Assembly (NCBI GenBank): GCA_036873135.1
Contig: JAPTYO010000023.1
Span: 4,537,834-4,601,833 of the forward strand
DNA from: Clarkia xantiana subsp. parviflora
Taxonomy: Eukaryota; Streptophyta; Magnoliopsida; Myrtales; Onagraceae
Length of the DNA: 64,000 bases
Reading direction: 5' to 3'
The position numbers and the translations under genes were made by a program. This document shows positions 32,870 through 45,141 of the stretch, in pieces. The notes under the pieces are model-generated. The model searched no databases, had not been told where the DNA came from, and saw only the letters and a program-made list of their open reading frames with translations. Each line of letters opens with the position of its first letter. Position 1 is the first letter of the stretch.

Positions 32870-33965
32870 CAGTGTTATCAGAACCGGACCGGACATCGGA
32901 CCGGTTAGCTTTCCGGTTTCCGGTTCGTCCAGTCGGACCCGGTCGAACCCGGTCAGACCGGTTATTCACATTTTCTTTATATCTGGGATAAGTTCACCTA
33001 TTCTGCAAGTTGAGGGACCAAACTTCAGACGCCACATCCCTATGAATTAGGGTTTTGAGAAGACTTCATCCCTTTTCTCAAGCAGATGAAGGTTAGCGGC
33101 GGAATCTGGAGCGGTTGAGCCAACTCCTGCAAAGCGTGGCCATGGTTGTCCTACGAAGGTGAACAACGCCAACTCCTCGACCGATCTTTCTTTAAACAAC
33201 AGACCGAAGTGGAGCTCCACAGTCTACAGGGACTGGCGCTGTCTGCTCCTTCGGCGCCGTCGCCATCGTCACCGTCTGCATCCTCATGCTCTGATTGCGC
33301 ACCCATTGATGCCTTCCTAGGACCCACCACACTTTACCATCTCCACCGAACGCCTTCTACGGATCTAAGTTGTTTCATAATTGGATGCAGCCACTTTAAT
33401 CTTCACAGATCTGGATGGACGGGGGCAGAAATTCGCACGGTGCGTGTCTCAAGGTGATATGAGCCTCCATTGGGGAGAAGCTGGAGCCCGCCGAATTCGA
33501 TGAGTGGATCCGGGAGGTCGACGTTGGGTCGGATGGGAGGATCCGGTAGGATAAGTTCATCACTAGAATGGTGGCCAATCGATGAACGAGGTTTAGAATC
33601 CCTTCTTTAATGTTTTGGATTTGGGAATTTGGTTTTTTGAATTTCTTCGGTATCAATTATCGAAACAACTTCTCTGTTGAATTCTTCTATGGATGATGAT
33701 TCTTGATTTGAGTTTTGGGAAGTTTTGGCTGCGGCGCTTTGGAGGTAGGGTTTCTTGTTGACTTTTTTTTTTTTTTTTGGGTTAAGGTGTCCGAACCGGC
33801 CGACCGGTGAACCGTCCGGTCCACTCAGAACCGTCCGGTTCGCTGAAAACCGGCCTTTCGAACCGGGTTCGCTTGCATCCTCCGGAAATGGTCGAACCGG
33901 ACCGTAGAGGGCTCCAGTTCCGGTTCAAACCCGGTCGGACCGTCGGTCCGGTTTTGATAACACTG
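32870..33965. mobile_element. hAT-type element with 8-bp target duplication
   Basis: The termini CAGTGTTATCAGAACCGG and CCGGTTTTGATAACACTG are inverted repeats. ATAATAAC flanks it on both sides (32862-32869 and 33966-33973), the 8-bp signature of hAT. The subterminal regions are dense in AACCGG/CCGGTT motifs. The interior (33030-33720) is GC-richer and exon-like but shows no transposase, so it is a non-autonomous element. Confidence 0.88.
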
Positions 33966-34072
33966 ATAATAACACATCAGTTCTTGAAAACCGTGCTTTT
34001 TTTGTCTCCTAGTGCATAAAGTTTTCTTTCATCTTCTTCTCCCCGCTGCCCCCTCCCGCTGGTGGCCAGACC

Positions 34073-34074
<2 letters not shown>

Positions 34075-34157
<83 letters not shown>
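34075..34157. repeat. (CT)n microsatellite
   Basis: About 41 uninterrupted CT dinucleotides. The flanking 34160-34530 is C-rich and gives spurious Ser/Pro-rich frames. Confidence 0.98.
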
Positions 34158-34160
<3 letters not shown>

Positions 34161-35186
34161 TCCCGCCGTCCACTAGAGCTCAGATCAGAAGCTCCCTTCC
34201 GCCTCAACTCCCCGACCACCAGCAAATCCGTCGGCGCCGTCCCCGCAGCCACCACCCCGTCTTGTCTTGGAAGCCACCCGCCGCGCTGCTGCTGGTACCT
34301 CTTCCCATTCCGCCGGAAGCCATCTCCTCGCCTTGCTGCCAGCCCCGCTCAGCCTTTCCAGTCGCCGCCCTGCAGTTCCGCCCCTCACCGTCACGCCGCC
34401 ACTGCGCCTGCAGATCCCCGCCGCGTTGACCGAAGCTCCGCCCTATGCTGCTCGGTCCCCCGTCTGCGATGTTGCTCCGCCCAGGGTTGCCTCGTTCCGG
34501 CCTTCTTTGTTGATGCCGTCCTGCAGGTATGACCCGTCTTTTTTTATTTTATTTTATATTTTATTATTATTATTATTACTTAATATGTTATTATTATATT
34601 ATATTTAATGAGTATTTTAAATATATTTTATTAAATTTAATTAATAATTTAAATGTAGTTGATTTAATTTAAGTGGCTAGATGTTTAATTGCTCAAGTCA
34701 TGTATGTATGTTGAACGTATATTAGATTATGTATGGAATTGAGCATGTTTGATAGTTTTGGTGTTTTAGATTTCGTTTTAATTAGAAGTTATAGATTAAT
34801 TAGTTTTTAGAGTTAAGTTTGTATTTGATAATATCTTTGCGTATGATGAAAATTTGATTAAATCTTGACATCGTTAGATTAATTGGATGCGGCGTGTGTA
34901 TAAAAAATAAAATTGGCCAATTAAGTGAACTGAGTACCGACAGGGCGTAATTAATTTTTTTTTAATTCGTAGTAGAACCCCCGAATTCGAATTTCTGATC
35001 GTAGACCAATTTTATACCTAGGTGTTTAATTCGTTATTCGCTTAGGTGATTTAGGATTCTAGTTAACCTTAATTAACTAGTGGCGACTCTATTAAAAATG
35101 CAGGTCAGATTTTAGGTCTGACCAAATGCAGATGTGTTGAAGAACAACATATTAATAGGCACCCTCCTATTCCGGCAAGTGGGTGC
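34158..35186. other. C-rich segment followed by AT-rich sequence
   Basis: 34160-34525 looks like a GC-rich 5' leader or first exon and ends at a consensus donor (CTGCAG|GTATGA) at about 34526, but no protein family is recognised. 34530-35073 is AT-rich. 35140-35186 contains the purine tract preceding the copia LTR. Confidence 0.35.
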
Positions 35187-35730
35187 TGTAAGCATTTAGA
35201 CTATGGGCAGCCGCAATTGGGAGCCAATTAATTAATTCCATGAACCTAAGAAATTGGGTAAAGTCACATTAGGGATTTTGAGCTAGGCCTAAAATCCCAA
35301 TTGACATGGCAGGCCCAAAATTGGTCCTCCCTATACACATGGCCGACCGAATTATCACTAGGGGTAAAGTGAACTTTTGTCCACTTTACTCCTCTTATAA
35401 ATAGGACTCATACGAGGGTTTCATAATGCTATTCCTCACTTCCTAAGTGGTGAGACTAAAAAAAAAAAACCTCGTCCATATTTACTAGCTATTTCGGCCG
35501 AACCTAGCAAACACCAAGGAGGTGCCAAATTGCGCCGAGCAATTTACTCCTGGAGATCCATCCCGCGAAGAATCGACTAAGGCTTTGCTGTGAGGCATAA
35601 TCCGCGTAGGGCTTCTCTAACAGGAACCTCTACAGGGAACCGTCCGGCGGATCGAGAACTCCCCTCAACGGTCTTGAGCTACAGGAAACATTGTAGGTAT
35701 GTGCATCTTATTCCACTGCGTATTAGTTAC
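35187..35730 (+). repeat. Truncated copia 3' LTR
   Basis: It starts TGTAAGCATTTAGAC after the purine tract CAAGTGGGTGC. It aligns along its length with the LTRs at 749 and 36945, including the TATA box at 35396-35403 (TATAAATA). It ends abruptly at 35730, where the Tat LTR begins, and lacks the last ~70 bases. Confidence 0.8.
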
Positions 35731-36340
35731 TGATGGATATACGTCCGATTCGGGTTCGTCTTACATTCGGGCCTCGTTAACACGCAAAATTCACTAACGG
35801 TTTATAAACGCCTATAACGGGTTAGAACGGTCTGAACGCGCGACACGCGAATATTCGGACCGTGACCCGTCTGGATTGTCCACAATCCGGAGGTGTCCGG
35901 ATTGTCCGAGAAAATCTGAACATTCGGATTGTCCTTGCAATCCGAAGTTTCTGATTGTCATTTTGGGACGCCCGTATCCCCGTATGTTTACACTACACGC
36001 GAACCTTTCCTTTGCCAATTCAACTCAAGTCCGGGGTCGGACCGCTTAAAACCGGGTTTGAACCCAAGGGGCCCTATATATAGGAACCTTGGTCACCCAT
36101 TTCATAACTTACTGGGCAAGAGAGCTCTGACTTCTCACTAGTTTTCTCTCTCTAAGATTTCTCATTTTAGCATCGGAGAGGGCTCATCGCACAGCATCCC
36201 CCTCGTGGTGTCGATACTACTCCGTGTGCAGGTCTCAGGAGAAGTGCGCATACAAGGCACGTACAACGACCTGACGACCCGACAGACGTTCCAACATACC
36301 TTAAAGGGACCCGACGCCCTGAGTGGTTAAGGTCCCAACA
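35731..36340 (+). repeat. Tat-type 5' LTR, plus orientation
   Basis: It begins TGATGGATATACGTCCGATT, like the minus-strand LTR of the 18.4-kb element (TGTGATGGATATACGCCC), and ends GGTCCCAACA. TGGCGCCGTCTGC follows as primer-binding site. A TATATATA box lies at about 36075. It is a diverged relative of the intact element. Confidence 0.82.
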
Positions 36341-36395
36341 TTTTGGCGCCGTCTGCGAGATCCGAACATAACAAGTCATACACTACCGAGAGCGA

Positions 36396-36944
36396 TGACG
36401 AACAACCCTCCACCTCCTGATAACTTAAACCCGGGAAGGGAAAAGGAGCTGAGACCCTAAAAAAGGAAGGCTTCTACGGAAGCACCCATGCAGGAACCAC
36501 CAAGAAGGAGTCAAGCCGACCTTTCCTATATTCCTGAAGCTACATCCACAGCTTCCTCGGTGCCAACTCCGAATGCACAATCAGAGCCTACTGCCCAAAC
36601 CAATAAACCACCACCAGGGTTTGAGCATAGGGCACGCGTAGATGAACAGCACCCTTATGGGATGCCTGCAGAGAAGCAATATCCCTAATGAGGAGATGCA
36701 CAAGATGCACCCACCACTACCCCAACAATGATGGCAGCAATAGAGGAATTGCTAATTTTCAGGGAGACTTTAAGGAATCAAGGCTATGCGCCACCACCTC
36801 CACCACATGCATACAGGCAAGCTGCAGCGAGAACAGAGTCGTATACCACACCCAGGGGAGACGCCTCACAGAATGAGGGAAGGCAACACCCAGCTGCCAA
36901 CCCACATTATGTTAGCGCGGGACCTGAGGGAACTCGCTCATACA
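36396..36944 (+). pseudogene. 5' stub of a Tat-type gag gene
   Basis: The start MTNNPPPPDNLNPGREKE corresponds to the MTNSRVSRPQHPPEGN start of the intact gag at 27958. An early TAA breaks it, and Pro/Gln-rich gag sequence continues in other frames to 36944, where a copia LTR cuts it off. Confidence 0.72.
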
Positions 36945-37575
36945 TGTTAGCATATGGTGATTGGGCGCGTAATTGGAAGCTCATTAATATGTATATTATA
37001 CCTAAGATATTGGGTAAATGTCACATTAGGGAAACTGGGCTTGACCCAAATCCCAATTGACTCGAGAGGCCCAAAATTGGGCCTCCCTTATACTACGTAG
37101 GCTGGCCGAATTAGACAAGGGGCAAAGTGGAATTTTGTCCACTTTACTCCTCCTATAAATAAGGGGTGTTAGGGTTTTTATTAGGGTAATCCACAATTCC
37201 TCCTAAATGGTGATTTGAGAGAAAAACCCTTCCCCCCTTAGACACAAGTTCCGGCCGAACCACTTGAGACACCAAGGGTGGTGTGCCAACCTTACCAAGA
37301 CACCAAGGGTGTGCCAATTTGCTTCGAGCAAACAATCCGGAGATCCGTCCCTGCCAAGAATCGATCAGAGGCTTTGCTGTGGAGCTAATACCGCGTAGGA
37401 CTTCCTTAACAATAACTTCTACGGGTTCCGTGCGGTGGATCGTGAAATCCCTCAACAGGATCCTTAGGACTACGGAAAAAGTTTAAGGTATGTGCACATC
37501 TTCCGCTCCGTAATGCTGATTACAAGCATGTACCTGTGTTTATGTTTCCGTAGTAATCTGCCCCGTAATCCATCA
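36945..37575 (+). repeat. Copia 5' LTR
   Basis: It runs TGTTAGCATATGGTGA ... CCGTAATCCATCA, followed by TTTGTATCAGAGTCTG, a slightly mutated tRNA-Met primer-binding site, so it is a 5' LTR. The TATA box TATAAATAA is at 37154. It is the third member of the LTR family at 749 and 35187. Confidence 0.85.
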
Positions 37576-38236
37576 TTTGTATCAGAGTCTGTGTTAGGAG
37601 TTCATGATTTTGATGAATTGATGTTCTTGAAAATTTAAATTTTGGCCGAAAAATTTAAAGATGGAAGCTTTTAAAATTTTTAAAATTTTTAAGTTGGTAG
37701 TGCCGAAATTTTCATGATGTTCTTAGTAAAATTTGATGTTCATGATCTTCAAGAAAAACATGACTTTTATCAAAATCGAATACTGGATTGTAGATCTCAG
37801 TAAAATTTGATCTTGAAATTTGACCACTTGTCTCTTATTTCATGTTTTTAGCCGAACCCTATAGGAATTACAAGATAATTTTTTTTTCTTTGGCCCCAAG
37901 TAATGTGTATTTCGGCCGAAACAATTAGGGATATTGTTTACCATATTTTAATTTTTATTAAGGGTAACAATATTTCTATAATTGGAAACATAAGGATAGA
38001 TTCACATTAATATATATAGAAATATATATAACTATCAATATATCTAGATAATTAATAGGGATAAATATATTATTGATAGATTTAGTTGCCTAAAAGATTG
38101 AGAAAACATATTGTCAGTATATTTGTTTCCATATCAAAGATATTGACAATAAATAAAATATATATTTATATATAGTAGTCGAAATTTACATATATATATT
38201 GTTGATTGATTTTGTCTTATAGATAGAATCTTGGCA

Positions 38237-38272
<36 letters not shown>

Positions 38273-39585
38273 GGAAATTATTTTACATAATTAATATTTC
38301 TTGGAGGCTAAGTTAAGTTTTTAGTGGACATTAAAACCCTACTATGCCCACAAGAATATTTCGGTCGAACCCTAGGGTTAATGGGCCGGTCCATTATGCT
38401 AAACCGGTCTGGGTTAAACCAGACCAGGTTTTCTTAATCGGTTCGACCTTGTCGGATTGGGTCGAACTGGGGTAACTATGTGGATCTAGCCGAAACGGTT
38501 TTGTGTTGAATCGAACCCTATTTTATCGGACCGGTTCGGACTGAACTAGATTTTTGAAATAAAACCGAGCCGAACCGGATTTACTGGACCCGAACCGAAC
38601 CGGATCGAAATTGACTACCGGCTTTTCAAAATCGAATTCAAGTCAATTAATAAAATAGGATGGTCAAGTTTTAAAATCCAAATGTTTTCGAACTTTAAAT
38701 ATTATACACAGTGCTCGAAGGTTTAAAACTTTCATGTTTTGTTTAAACCTTAATGCCTAGTTTCGATTATGGGGATGGATCTCGAAAATGCATGATTTAG
38801 GTCCTGGATTAATTAGAGGGCTGAATGACTATTGTTTACTTTTTGTCACATATATTTATTAGAACTGTTGTCTTGACTATGTCAAGCTAGCTAGATGTTA
38901 GGGGCAAAACCCTGGTTAAATATTTGGTATGCGCACTAGGACAGACATGCTGTGATGGTTGCGATTGCCTAGGATTCATGTCTAGAAACACACATGATTA
39001 ACTGTAAGCATGAATTGCAACTCAGCCCCTAATATTTAAATCGTTTTCAAAACAAAAGCCAGTCGTCAAATATGCATGTTTCATGTGGAAGTTTCATGTA
39101 TGACACGTATGCTTGAATGTTGAGGATGTAGCTGCATGTGATAGTTTACTTAGAAAGTAGAATTATATATGTGCTAGCATGAGTTCCTCGGAACATTAGA
39201 CGCATGACGCGTATGCATGATGTGTGGTTTGGTTGATGAATTTGGCTTGCTATGATAATTTACTTGTGAAGTAGAATTGTCTATGCATGCGTAAGTTCAT
39301 CAGAACATTTTTCAAATACAAAAGGGCCTTGGGAAAGCTAAGATCGGGTATGCTTATTTCAAAAGTGCCAGTTCCGGTAATTTGTGAATAAAACTGTTTT
39401 AAGAGACTGATCTATTGGATTGAAGACGACGGTAATGTGAACTCTTTCACGAAACACCTTTCCTCGGTTTACTGGCGATCAGTTAGTTTAGATGCCTGAT
39501 GAATCATTATTTATCGTATTCCATCTTAATAGATATCTGATGTATGCAATTATTTCTCAAAATGTTATTGTCTCCCTAATTATGC
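37576..39585 (+). other. Leader of the copia element
   Basis: Untranslated region between primer-binding site and gag. It is AT-rich, with (TA)n at about 38245-38275 and a CCGG/AACC-rich patch at 38385-38640. No gene is seen. Confidence 0.55.
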
Positions 39586-40470
39586 ATGATTATCAATGAG
39601 TTAGTATCAATGACTGCGATCAGCAATGTCATCTCCCAAATGAACAAGGGGGTTAGACTGAATAACGATAATTACAAGATCCGGAATAAGCGCGCGAAGA
39701 TGGTGATTACTGAAATGAAAGGTTTGGAGCATCTGACTACAAAACATGTCAGGCCGGAGGGAGACCTCACAGCTGATCAGAAGGAATTCCATGATGATTG
39801 GGATGCTAAGGATCTGGAAATCCGTTCTGCCTTGTTATCTATGCTGGAGGATGACATACTCTACGGGTATGATCACTTGGAGTTTGCCATGGACCTCTGG
39901 GGTTTGGTGTGTACACTACAACCCAGAAGCAATCTTTAAACATCCTTTAAGACTCCTACAAGATGAATCCCAAGCATACGATGAAGGAGCATATTAGGCA
40001 TATATCTAACATGCTTGATGAACTCAAGGAAGGAGGCAGGAGAAATCCTGTCAGATGAACAGAAAGTCCAATGTGTGATCTGTTCTTTGCCTGACTCTTG
40101 GAATAGCATGAAAATGCACCTTACCCATGTCACTCAACTCGATAACCTCGAGAAAGTGCGAGTTCATCTCGAGCTGGAGGAGGATCGTCTTAAGGCTGTA
40201 AAGCCTAGAGCGGAAATGCATATTGCAACCTCCATACCAGTTGAGCAAAAGGGTAAGCGCAAGAGGAAAGGCAAAGGCCTTCAGAACAAGGCTGACAAGT
40301 CTATGGCTCCAAAACCTCAGAGAAAGTTCAAATGCAAGCAATCTGGTGGCAAGAAAAGGCAAGCAAAACAGACACGTATAGAGGAATCTCGAACGTGTTT
40401 TAGGAGTGGTGTAAAAGGCCACCTGGCTGCTGCCTGTACCAATCCTCCCAAGGTATGCACTGAGAAATAA
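39586..40470 (+). pseudogene. Copia gag, frameshifted
   Basis: The first frame (39586-39939) carries the copia-type gag start (NKGVRLNNDNYKIRNKRAKM, then LEFAMDLW). The protein then shifts frame near 39910 and again before 40015. The second half continues SLPDSWNSMKMHLTH and a Lys-rich tail with a knuckle at about 40396-40437. The knuckle reads C-x2-S-x4-H-x4-C, so one zinc ligand is lost. No function is expected. Confidence 0.82.
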
Positions 40471-41587
40471 TGATGAAAGTCATAAATTCTCCTTGGATTC
40501 TTCTTACTTTAGAGTAATTCAATTTACCCTTTTGGATTACAGAACCGAGAAGCAGAACCCATGCGGACCTGAAGGAGGATGCCCCAGAACAATAAAGAAT
40601 AGACGATAGTCTTTATCTTTACTTGCCAGAACTTTTTGAATTTTTTTTTTCCAGTTGAAAATACTCATTGATAATAAGTTCCTTGAAAAAATGGAACCAT
40701 TTCTATTTAAGCATGTGACAAATGCTTGGACCGAGTATTGATTATCCATCTTCACTGAGCTGTTTGATCGCTTTATTAATGTTCTATGCATTGCTTTTAA
40801 ATTCAAAATTTAAATCTTTCTTACGTGTTAGAACTCCATTATATAAATTCCGTAATGATGAACATGTGCGAAACCGATTAAATTAAATTGAATTTTGGAA
40901 ACGAAACGATTTATACCATGGGTTGAACCTGGAATAGGCGTCATAGGCGCGTGTACCTCGGAAGACGGAACACATCATTTTTCAGAGTACGAATTTAATG
41001 ACGAAGTGTTTTAATGAATGAATTTCAAAATTTTCATTTGCCTCCATTTTGGGAATAATTCATTCAATACTTTTACGATGAAAAGAGGTATGCTACACGA
41101 GCTACCACGAACTCGTAAAGTATCAACTGTCGCATAAAGCGAAAGCCCAATGCACAAGTCTTTGAGATGAATTAGCAAATGAAAAGGACGATGTCGGTAA
41201 AATGAATCTCCCACTAAATTCCTTGAACGAGAAGTTTGGCAAGACATTCATATCGATAACACATTTCAAATGGCATAGTTTGTAAACATAATGTTAGAGT
41301 TCAACAACGAACGTTCCCTAAGGGATGAAAAGCAGTTGACTCACATCAATGTAAAACTATGTTCCAATAAAATCGGTCAAACACGACGCCATAAAAGCTA
41401 AAAGGAATGATAACGAGTTAAATCTTATCATCATGCGACATTAACTTGCGCATTAAACAAGTATTTGAACCGAGAGTATGATAACTACTCTTAAAGGATA
41501 CATGTTTAAATTATCTTGTGATAATGGTGCCGTGGTCGAACATGAGACGTTACATTCCTTGAGGACGAATTTCGAACGCTTGGTGAA
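40471..41587 (+). other. Decayed copia protease/integrase region
   Basis: No intact frame. Its position between gag and pol implies the protease and integrase of the copia element, but no motif survives well enough to name. Confidence 0.4.
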
Positions 41588-42544
41588 ATGAAAACAGACG
41601 AAGTCTTGATCGAATTGGAGCAGGATAACGATGATAGTCAGGTCCCACTTACTTTGAGTGGGAGATTTGACGCAGCAACGCAAGTGAATGAAATGGTAAA
41701 TGAAGATGGGGACATTTTCATAGTAAATCCGGTGGGAGGAGCCAATCCTACCACACAACTCACTGTTGCTGCAGGTGCGAATCAAGTTGAACCTGATAAT
41801 CACGTAGCCGGACCGCTGGATGAAAATCCAATAATGCCACAACTACCAATTTTTCCTAGTGGGAGTGGATCAACCAACTTGGTTCCAGGTCCTAGTGATC
41901 AAGGAATTAATCTCGGAGGTATAATCCCGAGACCGAGAGGTCGTCCAAGAAAGTTGTAGGTCAAGGTTCCAGCACTGCCCTTGTTCCCAGTGGGAGTGAT
42001 GCTCCGATAGAAAGCATTATTCCGAGTGGGAGCAACGTTCAGACTCAAGGTGGGACTAACGAGCCTAGACGAAGTCTAAGGCATCGAACTTCTCCCAAAA
42101 AGTATCCCATTGAGAAGGGTGAGATATTCACTCTAATTTCTGTTGACGAATCGATAACGGTTCAACAAGCGTTGAAATGACCTCAAGCGAAGTAATGGAG
42201 GAAAGCAATGGAGGAAAAGATCACCTCATTGAAAGCCAATTCGGTATGGTTTTTAGTTGATTTACCTTCTAACCGCAGGGACATAGGGTCGAAGTGTGTT
42301 CTGAAACTGAAACTCACTGTTGATGGAAATGTCGAGTGATACAAAGCTCGACTAGTTGCGAAATGATACACCCAACTTCACGGAGTGGACTTTGATGAAA
42401 CATACTCACAGATTGTGCGGTACACCACAGCAGGGTAATTCTAGCCCTGGTACCATGCCTCGATTTAGAGCTGCACCGATTGGATGTTAAGACCGCATTC
42501 CTCCAACGAAACCTGGAGGAAGAGATCTATATGGAGCAACCGGA
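41588..42544 (+). pseudogene. Copia pol fragment: linker and N-terminal reverse transcriptase
   Basis: After a hydrophilic linker (GRPRKL, SLRHRTSPKK) comes the start of a copia reverse transcriptase: MEEKITSLKANSVW, KCVLKLKLTVDG, KARLVAK, GVDFDETYSQ, LDVKTAFLQ and MEQPEG. Several stop codons lie inside. It is cut at 42545 by the inverted-repeat element. The YVDD region, RNase H and 3' LTR are missing. Confidence 0.82.
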
Positions 42545-42941
42545 GGGTTCATTACTCTTAAGGTCTGAAGTTTGGCTCATGTTAACCGGAGAGGTCTGAA
42601 GTTTCAAATGTTGATATGAGAGGTTTGAGGTTTCAACTTTGTTAATATAAGAGGTCTCCGTTAATTTTTTCCGTTAAAACTGACGGAAGTTGGTCACGTG
42701 TTTGGCATGTGACCGAAAATAAAATTAACTTCTGAAAATGTCCTATCAAAGTGTGCCCCGCACATGCTTGAAATGAAAAAATGAAAATGCCCTTAAAGCC
42801 ACCACGGCTCCGGCCACCGCCACCCCGGCTCCGACGACTCCACCCCGACTCCGGCAACCACCACTCCGGCTCCGGCGACCACCACCCCAGATCCGGAGAC
42901 CACCACCCAACTCTGGTGACCGCCATCACGGCTTCGATTGA

Positions 42942-43547
42942 TGTGCCTCGGTTGTCGACACAAAGGGAATTTGATAAAAGTGACAGAAACGGATAAGATG
43001 AGAAGGGTAGATGGTAGAACTGTTCACCAATGCTTGATAAGATAACTCGCCACAAGCAAGGACGTCCGGGTTTGATTCGCCACACTCAAGGATGATGGAT
43101 AAGAATCAAATAGGTTTCGCCACTAAACAATCAGATTGCTTAGATAAGAAGGGGGTGCACAAAGGCAATAATTTCATTAATCAAAACTGCTGGAAATAAC
43201 ATAATAATAGAGCTTATATAGTGCTCTTTACAGCAAAAACGAAATTCAAACTTAAATTGGCTGACTCATGCATGGAGAACAGCCTTCATTAGAAAGCAAA
43301 TGCTAGAAAACATAAGCAAATCAATTCAGAACCCAAGTCTCAAGGTTGGTTGGTTGTTGGGCAAATTAGTATTGAATGCTAATTGACTTGACTGTCTCTT
43401 GGGCCTTCTTGCATCTATAGCAGCATTTTGGGCCCTCCATTGGCCATGTTTGTGACTTGGGCCTTGGATCGAGTGACTGGCCCACCATTTCGACTCGTAA
43501 GAGCAACACTTGGCCTCGGGTTCAAAGAACCGTCATCTTGGAGCACA
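42942..43547 (-). repeat. Gypsy 3' LTR
   Basis: 606 bp. On the plus strand it reads TGTGCCTCGGTTGTCGACAC ... CTTGGAGCACA, and it matches 47921-48524 end to end. Confidence 0.93.
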
Positions 43548-45141
43548 TTATCCTCCCCAGGTTTGAAAGGATTTGACCTCAAATCCAGATCTTCGTTGTC
43601 TTCTAAATACGGTGTCAAATCTCTCACATTGAAAGTAGCAGACACGTTATAGTCATCGGGCAGCTCAACCTTGTATGCATTGTCATTCACTTTCTCAATC
43701 ACACGGAAATGACCATTTGATCTTGGCATCAACTTATTCTTGCGCTTGTTTGGAAATCTCTCCTTTCGAAGATGAATCCACACGAGCTCACATGGCTGGA
43801 AATAGATTTGTTCCTCCCCTTGTTGGCAGCTTGAGCGTGTTTTGCATTCTTTCACTTGATTTCTTGCCTCACCTTCTCGTGCATTTCCTTGATCTCTTCA
43901 GCTCTCTTCTTTCCATCAACGCAAACTCGATCTTTGATTGGAAGTGGTGTCAGGTCCGTGGGCTTCTGTGGGTTTAAACCATACACCATCTCGAAGGGAG
44001 TCCTCTTGGTTGTGCCATGAACACTCCGATTATAAGAAAATTCGACATGTGCAAGACATTTATCCTAGGCCTTCAAGTTCTTAGTTACAACAGTTCTAAG
44101 TAGAGATGAAAGAGTACGATTTACCACCTCAGTTTGGCCGGCGGTTTGGGGATGACAGGTGGTGCTGAAAAGTAGTTTAGTTCCCAGCTTTGCCCAAAGA
44201 GTTTTCCTGAAGTAGCTCAAGAACTTGGAATCACGGTCGAAGACAATACTCTTAGGAACACCATGCATTCTCACCACTTCTTTGAAGAACAAGTCAGCAA
44301 CATGAGAGGCATCATCAGATTTCCGACATGGGATGAAATGTGCCATCTTTGAGAATCGGTCCACCACCACAAAGATAGAGTCATTTCCTCCTTGAGTCCG
44401 AGGCAGGGCAAGCACGAAGTCCATGCTTACATCAATCCACGGCTGATCTGGAACGGGCAATGGCATGTAGAGGCCATGAGGATTCTCCTTGCTTTTGGCC
44501 ATCTTGCAAGTGACACATCGTTCAATGATGCGATGCACATCTCGGATCATCCTAGGCCAGCAAAAGTGTTCATGTAGTGCTACTAGTGTCTTCTTTTCTC
44601 CAAAGTGACCAGCCAATCCACCTCCATGTGCTTCTCTCACCAAAAGCTCTCGAATGGAACCGCTTGGTATGCATAACTTATCAAACTTATACAAGTAGCC
44701 ATCATGCTTAAAGTAACCATCGACAACTCCATTTTCACAAGATAGATAAACATATGAGAAATCTAGATCCTCCACATATTGATGCTTAATCATCTGAAAC
44801 CCCAACAGCTTAGCATTCATAAGGGACGCCAATGCATACCTCAAAGATAAAGCATCAGCCACTATGTTGACGTTCCCTTGCTTGTACTTGATGACATAAG
44901 GAAATGCTTCAAGGAACTCGACCCATTTGGCATGCCTCCGGTTCAGCTTGGCCTGACCCTTCAAGTGCTTCAAGAACTCATGATCGGTGTGGATGAAAAA
45001 CTCCTTGGGGAGTAAGTAATGCTGCCATGTCTCGAGTGCCCGGATCAATGCATAGAACTTCTTGTCGTATGTCGAGTAGTTCAGGCAAGAACCACTCAAC
45101 TTTTCACTGAAGTAGGCTATATGGCGCTTCTCTTGAATCAA
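43415..45141 (-). pseudogene. Gypsy RNase H and integrase, frameshifted
   Basis: 44065-45141 encodes the RNase H end ([23 protein letters not shown]) and the integrase: an H-H/C-C zinc site ([21 protein letters not shown]) and the DDE core with the aspartate in [10 protein letters not shown], followed by [11 protein letters not shown] and a Glu in [11 protein letters not shown] stop separates it from the C-terminal part (43415-43855: FRVIEKVNDNAYKVELPDDY, NVRDLTPYLED), which runs into the LTR. No chromodomain is visible. Confidence 0.88.

Larger units (their letters stand above)
32541..35073 (+). repeat. Possible long degenerate LTR (Tat/Ogre-like), interrupted
   Basis: The start TGTAAACACCTAATTTTGG resembles LTR starts of large gypsy elements. 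TGGCGACTCT at 35074, a known primer-binding motif of such elements, follows the proposed end. A hAT element (32870-33965) and a (CT)n tract lie inside. The end does not read CA, and no second LTR or coding region is present, so this is tentative. Confidence 0.35.

Noticed and set aside
33977..34532. Ser-Leu and Arg-Glu repeat proteins on both strands
   Set aside because: They are translations of the (CT)n microsatellite and adjoining C-rich DNA.
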